DNA from: Anaerolineae bacterium | GTDB lineage: Bacteria > Chloroflexota > Anaerolineae > Aggregatilineales > UBA3940 | Reading direction: 5' to 3' | Assembly (NCBI GenBank): GCA_016928235.1 | Contig: JAFGLD010000364.1 | Location: forward strand, 1 to 39,679 | Length of the DNA: 39,679 bases | Shown: positions 7,671 to 14,893 of the stretch, one piece after another | How the letters are laid out: each line of letters begins with the position of its first letter | How positions within the stretch are numbered: the first letter of the stretch is position 1 | Program-made: the position numbers and the translations under genes | Notes under the pieces: generated by a model | What the model saw: the letters and a program-made list of their open reading frames with translations, nothing else | Told to the model about the DNA's origin: nothing | Database searches by the model: none

Positions 7671-8807
7671 ATGAAAAAACGGTTCTTGGTTTTAACGGCC
7701 GATGCAGGATTTGGACATCGCAGGGCAGCGGAAGCCATCGAAGCGGCCCTGGTAAAAAAATATCCTTCCCAATGTGATGTCACGATCACCAGCCCCTTCC
7801 AAGATCCGGCCTTACCTGACATTATCAGAATGGTCGAGACCGGTTATGGTGATACCGTCATCGATGATCCCACGCTCTACCAGCTTGCTTATACAGCCAC
7901 CGATGCGCCGGTCGTGGCCCAACTCTTGCAGGATGTCACGACTACGGTTCTCAACAAGACTCTGACCAGGCTTGTACAGACACTCCGGCCTGATGCGATC
8001 GTTACCACTTATCCGGCTTTTACCCAGGCGGCTATCCGCGCAGGGCACAATGCCGATCATCCCGTCCCCGTCAATGTTGTAGTTACCGACCTGGTCAATG
8101 TTCATAGTGTCTGGTTCCACAAGGGTACCAATCTGACGTTTGTACCAACCGGACATGTCTATAAACAGGCCCTTGATTCCGGGCTCGACAAGAAGGCAGT
8201 TCACCTGACAGGATTGCCTGTCCATCCGCAATTTGCTGATGAAGAGAGAGATCGCGCCACATTGCGTGAGGCACTGGGGTGGAAAACTGACATCACAACA
8301 GCCTTGATCGTCGGCTCATCCCGCACGCGAGAGACCGCAGCGATTGCCCGCCTGCTCGATCGCTCTGGGTTACCGTTGCAGATCGTCGCCGTCAGTGGCG
8401 ATAACCGGGAAACAAACGATCAGCTTAGGGCCACCGAATGGAAGAGCACCGTTCATATTTACGGAATGGTGAGCAATCTGCCGGAGATGATGCACGCTGC
8501 CGATTTCATCATTTGTAAGGCCGGTGGCCTGATCGTTACCGAAGCTCTGGCTTGTGGATTGCCGCTGATCCTCTACGAAGCCCTACCCGGCCAGGAGGTG
8601 GGCAATGTCCGGTACGTGGTAGATAACGGTGCCGGTGCCTGGTCGCCAGGGCCTATCGGCGCATTGACCACTGCATATGCATGGCTGGCCAGGGATCTCA
8701 GCGAGCTTAAGAAGCATGCGTTAGCCGCTCAACATGTCGGCAAGCCCCATGCTGCTTACGATATTGCCGAGCGTGTCTTTCGCCAAACCCAGGACAGCAA
8801 TGGGTGA
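7671..8807 (+). CDS. MGDG synthase-like diacylglycerol glycosyltransferase (GT28)
   Basis: The 378-aa protein starts MKKRFLVLTADAGFGHRRAAEAI, the hallmark GxGH segment of the MGDG-synthase/UgtP N-terminal domain that binds diacylglycerol. The C-terminal GT-B half holds the nucleotide-sugar site: TALIVGSSRTRET near 209, VHIYGMVSNLPEMMHAADFIICKAGGLIVTEALACGLPLI near 265-305. Members transfer glucose or galactose from UDP-sugar to diacylglycerol at the inner membrane face. The length is typical. The ATG at 7671 has only a weak GGGA before it. The processivity and sugar are not predictable here. A MurG role is less likely, because the N-terminal motif is of the MGDG type. Confidence 0.88.
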   Translation: MKKRFLVLTADAGFGHRRAAEAIEAALVKKYPSQCDVTITSPFQDPALPDIIRMVETGYGDTVIDDPTLYQLAYTATDAPVVAQLLQDVTTTVLNKTLTRLVQTLRPDAIVTTYPAFTQAAIRAGHNADHPVPVNVVVTDLVNVHSVWFHKGTNLTFVPTGHVYKQALDSGLDKKAVHLTGLPVHPQFADEERDRATLREALGWKTDITTALIVGSSRTRETAAIARLLDRSGLPLQIVAVSGDNRETNDQLRATEWKSTVHIYGMVSNLPEMMHAADFIICKAGGLIVTEALACGLPLILYEALPGQEVGNVRYVVDNGAGAWSPGPIGALTTAYAWLARDLSELKKHALAAQHVGKPHAAYDIAERVFRQTQDSNG

Positions 8808-9142
8808 CTATCAACGCCGGGCGGAAGATCAGTCGGCTCAACTTCCGGTTGAAGCATCGGACAATCTAACACCAATGGCCGGTCGTTATGGCTGAGCAAT
8901 GACGGGAATCCGTCAATTCCTCTGGACTAGATGCCATCTTTCTGGTCTAATTAAGAAGATGCATTGTCGCCGGATATATGTCCGGCTTCCTGATCCGAAA
9001 GCATTCATCTATCAGCATTCAGCTATCAGCTCGAAGTACTCATCGGCGGCTCTCCTATCCTACCCAAATGAGCATAAGAAGTTGAAAGCTGGCAGCTAAG
9101 GACTGAACGCTTACTATATTAAGCTTGAGGAGGTATTGAACT
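8808..9142. other. Intergenic region with a short hairpin and degenerate repeats
   Basis: No gene with a credible start is seen. GCCGGA (8969-8974) pairs with TCCGGC (8981-8986) without a T-run. From about 9001 to 9098 there are related short words (ATCAGCATTCAGCTATCAGC, then GAAAGCTGGCAGCTAA) that look like a decayed simple repeat. AGGAGGT at 9128-9134 is the ribosome site of ppdK. Confidence 0.5.
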
Positions 9143-11821
9143 GTGGCTGACACAAAATGGGTATATCAGTTTAAGGAAGGTAGCGCGACGATGCGCGATC
9201 TTCTGGGCGGTAAAGGAGCCAATCTGGCAGAGATGACCAACATCGATCTGCCTGTACCGCCAGGTTTCACCATCACTACCCAGGCATGTAATGCCTACTA
9301 CGACTCCGGGAAGCAATTCCCTCCCAATATGTGGGACCAGGTCGTCGAATCAATGAACGCATTGAGCAAGGCCATGGGGCGCGACTTTTCCGATAATAGC
9401 GAGCCGCTCCTGGTCTCGGTGAGATCGGGCGCCAAGTTCTCCATGCCCGGCATGATGGACACCGTCCTGAATCTGGGACTGAATGACGAGGCAGTCCTGG
9501 CACTGGCAGCCAAAGCCAATGACGAGCGGTTTGCCTGGGATGCCTACCGCCGATTGGTGCAGATGTTCGGCAAGGTCGTCATGGATATCGACGGCGATTT
9601 CTTCGAAGAGCAAATCAAGCTCGTGAAGCAAGAAGAAGGGGTCGATTCCGATCCCGAAGTCTCAGCCGAAGGATGGAAAAAGACTGTCGAGCGTTTCAAG
9701 GCGATCGTCAAAGAGCAGTATGGACAAGAATTCCCGCAAGATCCCTGGAAGCAGCTCGAATTAGCTGTCGAGGCAGTCTTTGCGTCCTGGAATGGCAAGC
9801 GAGCCGTTGATTACCGCAACCACTATGGCATCCCTCACGATCTCGGCACGGCGGTCAACGTCCAGGCGATGGTCTTCGGCAATGTCGGATGGGATTCCGG
9901 TTCCGGCGTGGCATTCACCCGCAACCCGGCCACCGGCGAGGCCAAGCTCTACGGCGAATATCTGGCCAATGCCCAGGGTGAGGATGTTGTTTCTGGCGCT
10001 CGCACACCCAAAAGCGTCAGCGAGCTGGCTGCCGAGTGGCCCGAGATCCAGCAAAACCTCTCAGACATTGCCAACAAGCTCGAAACCCATTACCGTGACA
10101 TCCAGGACATGGAATTCACCATCGAAGGTGGCAAGCTGTGGATGCTCCAAACCCGTAACGGGAAGCGTACTGCTGCCGCCGCGGTCAAGGCTGCCGTCGA
10201 TATGGTCGGCGAGGGCCTGATCAGCAAAGAAGAAGCCGTTTCTCGTACCGAAGCGGAGCACATCGACATGCTGCTCCACCCGCGCTTCGACGAAGAGGCC
10301 AAGAAAAAGTCTAAGCTGTTGGCCAAGGGTTTGAATGCATCGCCCGGCGCGGCCGTTGGTATGGTTTTCTTCGATGCTGATACCGCTGAGCAAAAGGCCA
10401 AGGAAGAGGGCAAAGCCGTCATCCTGGTCCGGCCTGAGACAACCCCGGACGATGTTCATGGTATGCTGGCCGCCAAAGGCATCCTGACACAACACGGTGG
10501 CGCGACCAGCCATGCGGCTGTGGTCGCGCGGCAGCTGGGCAAGCCCTGCGTGGCAGGCTGTGAGGATATCCGCATCGACCAGTCTGCCCGTACATTCACC
10601 GTGGCCGGCGTTGTTGTCAAAGAAGGCGATCTGGTCTCTCTGGACGGCGCCCGCGGCGAGGTCTACCTGGGTGCCATCGACACCGTTGCGCCCAGCTTCG
10701 ACGATCAGCATGAACTGCGCCAGATCCTGGAATGGGCCGATGACATTCGCCGGTTGCAGGTCTGGACCAACGCCGATGATCCGGAGCAGGCAGCCCGTGC
10801 CCGCAGATATGGTGCTCAGGGTATCGGCCTGTGTCGCACCGAGCACATGTTCCTCGGTGAGCGAACCGAGAAATTCCAGGACGCTATTCTTGCCGAGTCC
10901 GACGAGGAGTTCCAGTCAGTGCTCGATAACGTCCTACTGCCTCTTCAGCGCGATGACTTTTATGGCATCTTCAAAGCAATGGATGGACTGCCGGTGATCA
11001 TCCGCCTGCTCGACCCGCCGCTCCACGAGTTCATGCCCTCCCGAGAAGAGCTGATCGAAGAGGTTGCGACGTTGCAGGCTAAGGGTGCTACCGGACCTGA
11101 GTTTGAAGCCAAGAAAAAGCTTTTGGCTGTTGTCCAGGACATGCACGAGTTTAATCCTATGCTGGGCTTGCGCGGCTGCCGTCTGGGCATCATGATGCCA
11201 CCGCTCAACAAGATGCAGGTGCGCGCTATCTTCGAAGCAGCTTGCGATGCAGCGAAGGAAGGCGTCGACGTTCATCCCGAGGTTATGATCCCGCTGACCA
11301 GCCACATCAACGAGCTGAAAGCCATCCAGCCGCTGCTGGAGGAAATCGCTGTGGCTGTCATGGAGGAAAAGGGTATCCAGATCAAGTACAAGTTTGGCAC
11401 GATGATCGAGATTCCACGCGCCGCGCTGACTGCCGGCGAGATTGCCACCATGGCGCAGTTCTTCAGCTTCGGGACCAACGACCTGACGCAGATGACCTTC
11501 GGCATCAGCCGCGACGATGCTGAGCGTAAGTTCCTACTCTCATTCGTCGAGATGGGAATTCTGCCCAAGAACCCGTTCCAGACCATCGACGCGGATGGCG
11601 TCGGTCGTCTGATGCAGATAGCTGTAACGGAAGGACGCGCAACCCGTCCTGACCTGGAGGTAGGTATCTGCGGCGAGCATGGCGGCGAGCCGGCCAGCGT
11701 CAAGCTCTGCCACAAGCTTGGCTTGAACTATGTCAGCTGCTCACCGTTCCGTGTTCCGATTGCCCGTCTGGCAGCCGCTCACGCGGTGCTGGAAGAGCAA
11801 GCCGAGCGCATGAACGACTAG
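9143..11821 (+). CDS. ppdK: Pyruvate, phosphate dikinase
   Basis: The 892-aa protein catalyses the reversible conversion of pyruvate, ATP and phosphate to PEP, AMP and pyrophosphate. It begins with the ATP-grasp domain (FKEGSATMRDLLGGKGANLAEM, then VPPGFTITTQACNAYY and SVRSGAKFSMPGMMDTVLNLG). The phospho-histidine domain has GGATSHAAVVARQLGKPCVAG with His457. The PEP/pyruvate barrel follows (GIGLCRTEHMF, FGTNDLTQMTFGISRDD) and ends with CGEHGGEP and active-site Cys843. Length matches the family (about 880). A GTG start at 9143 follows AGGAGGT by eight bases. The gene stands alone. It is followed by a G-rich repeat and a strong hairpin. It may serve gluconeogenesis or PPi-linked glycolysis. 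Confidence 0.97.
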   Translation: MADTKWVYQFKEGSATMRDLLGGKGANLAEMTNIDLPVPPGFTITTQACNAYYDSGKQFPPNMWDQVVESMNALSKAMGRDFSDNSEPLLVSVRSGAKFSMPGMMDTVLNLGLNDEAVLALAAKANDERFAWDAYRRLVQMFGKVVMDIDGDFFEEQIKLVKQEEGVDSDPEVSAEGWKKTVERFKAIVKEQYGQEFPQDPWKQLELAVEAVFASWNGKRAVDYRNHYGIPHDLGTAVNVQAMVFGNVGWDSGSGVAFTRNPATGEAKLYGEYLANAQGEDVVSGARTPKSVSELAAEWPEIQQNLSDIANKLETHYRDIQDMEFTIEGGKLWMLQTRNGKRTAAAAVKAAVDMVGEGLISKEEAVSRTEAEHIDMLLHPRFDEEAKKKSKLLAKGLNASPGAAVGMVFFDADTAEQKAKEEGKAVILVRPETTPDDVHGMLAAKGILTQHGGATSHAAVVARQLGKPCVAGCEDIRIDQSARTFTVAGVVVKEGDLVSLDGARGEVYLGAIDTVAPSFDDQHELRQILEWADDIRRLQVWTNADDPEQAARARRYGAQGIGLCRTEHMFLGERTEKFQDAILAESDEEFQSVLDNVLLPLQRDDFYGIFKAMDGLPVIIRLLDPPLHEFMPSREELIEEVATLQAKGATGPEFEAKKKLLAVVQDMHEFNPMLGLRGCRLGIMMPPLNKMQVRAIFEAACDAAKEGVDVHPEVMIPLTSHINELKAIQPLLEEIAVAVMEEKGIQIKYKFGTMIEIPRAALTAGEIATMAQFFSFGTNDLTQMTFGISRDDAERKFLLSFVEMGILPKNPFQTIDADGVGRLMQIAVTEGRATRPDLEVGICGEHGGEPASVKLCHKLGLNYVSCSPFRVPIARLAAAHAVLEEQAERMND

Positions 11822-11829
11822 ATCAAGTT

Positions 11830-11875
11830 GGGGGATGGGGGATGGGGGTTGGGGGTTAGGGGTTAGGGGTTAGGG
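11830..11875 (+). repeat. G-rich repeat with seven G-tracts (G-quadruplex potential)
   Basis: Seven runs of G (5, 5, 5, 5, 4, 4 and 3) are separated by AT, AT, TT, TTA, TTA, TTA. The second half is a GGGGTTA heptamer repeat like a telomere. It begins nine bases after the ppdK stop and lies on the sense strand, so the 3' end of the message could fold as a quadruplex. Confidence 0.85.
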
Positions 11876-11920
11876 AAAAGCATGAACCTTAACCAGCCAA
11901 GACGGTTACAGTGGGACTAA

Positions 11921-11952
11921 AAGAGGGGTGTGGCTTAGGCCACACCCCTCTT
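11921..11952. terminator. Strong bidirectional terminator hairpin
   Basis: AAGAGGGGTGTGGC (11921-11934) pairs perfectly over 14 bases with GCCACACCCCTCTT (11939-11952) around TTAG. Read on the minus strand the stem is followed by TTTTAG, giving a good intrinsic terminator for the gene at 11974; on the plus strand it closes the ppdK message with a poorer T-run. Confidence 0.85.
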
Positions 11953-11973
11953 GTTGCTTCAGTACCCAATGAG

Positions 11974-13038
11974 TTATGGCGATACGATCAGGGCATCGAT
12001 CTGAGCATTGTGATCCGGATTCGTGTCACAATCGCTACCTGGTGTTGATAAACGCAAGAACTGGTAGGTGCCATCCGGTACGCCGCTGATGGTAATATTG
12101 ATCCCTACCTTGGAGCCATTGAAGGGTTGAGCCGGAGGCTCGACATAAGGATCGGAGGTGTATGGCAGGTTGCCGTTATTCCCGGGATTGTCATCGCCCC
12201 AGCGAAAAATCTGATAGGGAGTGCTGCATCCTGCATCTGAACATATTTCTATCTGGATGAAGTCCAGGTACATCCTTCCAGGGGAAGGCGAAGCATTCCA
12301 ATGCTCGTAAAAGCGCAGCGATGAGCCCGGAACAGTGATAGGGTGCGTGTACAAGTCGATGATGACGAATGTATTGCAAAACCCATACACAACATTGTCC
12401 GGCGGCTCACTGAATTCCACTTCCGTTGGCGGCGGTATCTGGGTTGGTGTCAATGTGACGGTTGCCGTCTCTGTCACTGTGGGAGGAGGCAATGTATTGG
12501 TAGGGGGCGGGTTGGTGGGTGGTGGTGGCGGTGGCGGCTCGGTGAACGTAGCCGTCGGTTCGAGTGTCGCCGTATTCTCCGGCGTAGGGGGCATCCGTGT
12601 CTGGGTTGCCCGCGGCCTTTGTGTATCAGTAAAAGCCGGTGTCAATGTTGGTAGAGGCGTAGCCTGAGCAATGGCTTGTGTCGCGGTTGCCGTGTCAAAA
12701 ACGCCGCGCTGCCAGGGAGCATCTCCCAGGGCGGCTGCTGTTGCCAGTCTGACAATGTCGATATTGAGTTTTTCGTAACCCTGCCAGGGATTGTAATTGG
12801 CAGCCAACATAGACTCACCACCGGCCATCGCTCGTTCGGGCAAGAGGTCAAATGTGGCGATCCACGAAAACAAACAGACAATCAAGGTGATCGATATGCA
12901 ATAGAGAACCAGCCAGCCCCAATCTTGTATTTTTGTACGCTTTGGGAGACCAGAGTTTGAGCGGTTGATGTGGGCGCTCTCTGATCGGGGCTGGCGGCTT
13001 TGCTTTTTGGATCTGGACGGTTGCGATTGTGGCCCCAT
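11974..13038 (-). CDS. Membrane-anchored exported protein with Pro/Thr linker (paralog 1)
   Basis: The 354-aa protein has a basic N-terminus, one membrane segment near residues 40-62 (WLVLYCISITLIVCLFSWIA), an extracytoplasmic stretch naming WQGYEKLNIDIVRLATAAA, a long Pro/Thr linker (about 130-205) and a C-terminal domain of about 145 residues. That domain carries FYEHWNA, four cysteines (FCNT, EICSDAGC, SDCD) and ends HNAQIDALIV. The four cysteines are shared with the neighbour at 13129, which has the same order of parts, so they may form disulfides outside the cell. The domain is not one I can name. The gene is last in a kinase, regulator, paralog 2, paralog 1 series and ends at a strong terminator. 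A cell-surface role is inferred. Confidence 0.85.
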   Translation of the reverse strand: MGPQSQPSRSKKQSRQPRSESAHINRSNSGLPKRTKIQDWGWLVLYCISITLIVCLFSWIATFDLLPERAMAGGESMLAANYNPWQGYEKLNIDIVRLATAAALGDAPWQRGVFDTATATQAIAQATPLPTLTPAFTDTQRPRATQTRMPPTPENTATLEPTATFTEPPPPPPPTNPPPTNTLPPPTVTETATVTLTPTQIPPPTEVEFSEPPDNVVYGFCNTFVIIDLYTHPITVPGSSLRFYEHWNASPSPGRMYLDFIQIEICSDAGCSTPYQIFRWGDDNPGNNGNLPYTSDPYVEPPAQPFNGSKVGINITISGVPDGTYQFLRLSTPGSDCDTNPDHNAQIDALIVSP

Positions 13039-13128
13039 ATGGTTGTTTCAATTCTGTTAACCCAATGTAACTGACAACAAGAATTGTAACATCAATCTGC
13101 TTTCCTGTGAGGAGAGATTTTTTTTCTC

Positions 13129-14301
13129 CTACTCAACAAGGATAGCATCTATTTGAGCATTGTGTTCCGAGTTGCTACTACAATCGCTGCCGGCTGGCGC
13201 GGAGACACGCACAAATTGGTAGGTGCCGTCCGGCACGCCGCTCATGCTGATCAAAATGCCCACTTTGGAGCCGGTAAACTCCTCCGCCTGATCCTCAGGA
13301 GATACGTATGGTAAGTTGCCATTGTTGTCGGAGTTGCTGTCACCCCATAGGAAAACAGTATAAGCGGCACTACATGCCACATCCGGACAGACTTCAATCT
13401 GTATCCAGTCCAGGAACATCCTGCCAGCCGGAGGTGGAGAGGACTCGGCGTTCCAATGCTCATAAAAACGCAGCGATGAACCCGGAACGGTGATGGGCTG
13501 GGTGTACAGATCTATAATGACTGGTGTTTCACAAATTTCATACACAGTGTTATCCGGTGGCGAATTGACCTCCACTCCCGGCGGCGGTGGTATCTGGGTT
13601 GGCGTTGGTGTCAACGTAAATGTTGGCGTAAGCGTCGGTGTGAATGTTGGCGTAAATGTTGAGGTATTGGTCGCTGTCGGCGTGTTGGTGCTCGTGGCTG
13701 TCGGCGGCTGCGTATTGGTTGCCGTCGCCGGGGTGACTGCGGTTGGAGCCAATGTACGGGTTGCTGTTGGTGGTGGGTTGGTCAAGGTCACTGTTGGCCC
13801 GGTCGTGGCCGTGCTGCCGGAAATTGTCGGCGGCAGTGTGTTGGTCGTGCGCGGCATAGCTGCAACGCGCGTGGGTTCGATCTCAGTGGGCATCAATGTT
13901 GGAAGGGGTGTCGCTTGCGATGTGATCTGGATCGCCGTCGCTGGGGGCATGATGGTTATATTATCGATAAATTCAATTTGCCAGGGCACGTGCTCGTCCT
14001 GAGAAGCTGCTGTCGCCAGCTTGACCACATCAATATGGATTGGATCGAGATCGCGCCAGAGGCTGTAATCAGCCACCAGCACCGATTCGCCGCTGGCCTG
14101 AACCCGCTCAGGGAGAAGACCAACTGTTGCAACCCACGAAAACATACACACAATCGATGTGATAGCGGCACAGTAGACGACCAGCCACACCCAACTGCGT
14201 CCTGTTGCTCCGCTATAAGGAGCCGCGGATGGGGGAATACTTTGTGATTGATTCGCTCTTGTTTGTCTGCCTCGGTTGGGTACCTGAGATGTCGACTTCA
14301 T
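13129..14301 (-). CDS. Membrane-anchored exported protein with Pro/Thr linker (paralog 2)
   Basis: The 390-aa protein shares its plan with the gene at 11974: membrane segment near residues 37-60 (WVWLVVYCAAITSIVCMFSW), a short conserved outer stretch (YSLWRDLDPIHIDVVKLATAA), a longer Thr/Pro linker (about 130-245) and the same C-terminal domain with PGSSLRFYEHWNAE, VPDGTYQF and a final HNAQIDAILV. All four cysteines are conserved. GGGAA lies nine bases before the ATG. Only 34 bases separate it from the receiver gene upstream, so co-transcription is likely, and 90 bases separate it from paralog 1. The linkers differ most in length, as expected of repeats that expand by slippage. Function unknown; a sensor-controlled surface protein is an inference from position. 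Confidence 0.85.
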   Translation of the reverse strand: MKSTSQVPNRGRQTRANQSQSIPPSAAPYSGATGRSWVWLVVYCAAITSIVCMFSWVATVGLLPERVQASGESVLVADYSLWRDLDPIHIDVVKLATAASQDEHVPWQIEFIDNITIMPPATAIQITSQATPLPTLMPTEIEPTRVAAMPRTTNTLPPTISGSTATTGPTVTLTNPPPTATRTLAPTAVTPATATNTQPPTATSTNTPTATNTSTFTPTFTPTLTPTFTLTPTPTQIPPPPGVEVNSPPDNTVYEICETPVIIDLYTQPITVPGSSLRFYEHWNAESSPPPAGRMFLDWIQIEVCPDVACSAAYTVFLWGDSNSDNNGNLPYVSPEDQAEEFTGSKVGILISMSGVPDGTYQFVRVSAPAGSDCSSNSEHNAQIDAILVE

Positions 14302-14335
14302 TGTTATAAATTCCCGCTGTGATGGTTAATGACGG

Positions 14336-14851
14336 CTACGTTGTTTTCTCGGGCGTTGACGGATCGGTACGGGTATCTTTGATGGTGGTATCGAGAGCCT
14401 GCTTGGGTGTCAAGGGCTCGACGCGCGTATCTTTGATGGCGGCATCGAGGGCCTGCTTGAGATCGTTGAGATTGAGCAAGGGCTTGCTCAGCATAGCCTG
14501 AGGCTTGGCCATCCTGATGACGGTTTCCCGCTCCGTTGGATCGAGACGATAGGCCGTCATCATCACGATAGCCATGTTCTGGGTAGCCGGCACTTTGCGT
14601 AACCGCTCGGCAATTTCATGCCCTTGCGGTCCAGGCATTCGAATATCCAGCAAGGCTAATTCCGGCAGCGGCATATCACTCTGCCGCGTCTCGACCTTGT
14701 CCAGCCAGGCCATCGCGTTATGACCATCGGCAAAAGCCAGGGGCTCTACCCCCCAAATGAACATCATGGCTGTCGAGAGCATCATTCGAAGCGATGGCTC
14801 ATCCTCAACAACCATCCACACACGTTTGTTGGGCTTACTTTTATCTTCCAT
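14336..14851 (-). CDS. Receiver-only response regulator with duplicated tail
   Basis: A CheY-like receiver domain fills residues 10-130: VWMVVEDEPS gives the acidic pair, LALLDIRMPG the phospho-acceptor Asp (residue 69 from this start), MMTAYR the switch Thr, and LSKPLL the conserved Lys. No output domain follows, so it acts by protein contact. The start at 14851 is chosen because GGAAGGA lies nine bases before it; a GTG at 14869 would add six residues. The tail contains two copies of an 18-residue unit. It is 42 bases downstream of the sensor kinase gene, its probable partner, and 34 bases upstream of the exported paralogs. Confidence 0.88.
   Translation of the reverse strand: MEDKSKPNKRVWMVVEDEPSLRMMLSTAMMFIWGVEPLAFADGHNAMAWLDKVETRQSDMPLPELALLDIRMPGPQGHEIAERLRKVPATQNMAIVMMTAYRLDPTERETVIRMAKPQAMLSKPLLNLNDLKQALDAAIKDTRVEPLTPKQALDTTIKDTRTDPSTPEKTT
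14348..14455 (-). repeat. 54-bp tandem repeat in the regulator tail
   Basis: Two adjacent 54-base units encode QALDAAIKDTRVEPLTPK and QALDTTIKDTRTDPSTPE. The first six residues belong to the end of the receiver's last helix, so the duplication copied the domain end plus a short tail. Confidence 0.8.
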
Positions 14852-14893
14852 AACCATACTTCCTTCCACGCATTGATGTCTATTACTCCCTGA

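Noticed and set aside
8899..9099. 66-aa plus-strand frame before ppdK
   Set aside because: No ribosome site; overlaps decayed repeats and hairpin.
10061..10846. 261-aa minus-strand frame inside ppdK
   Set aside because: Antisense shadow of a strongly conserved enzyme; no homology.
12335..12667. Gly/Val-rich plus-strand frames over the two exported paralogs
   Set aside because: They are the antisense of the Thr/Pro linkers; simple repeats keep several frames open.
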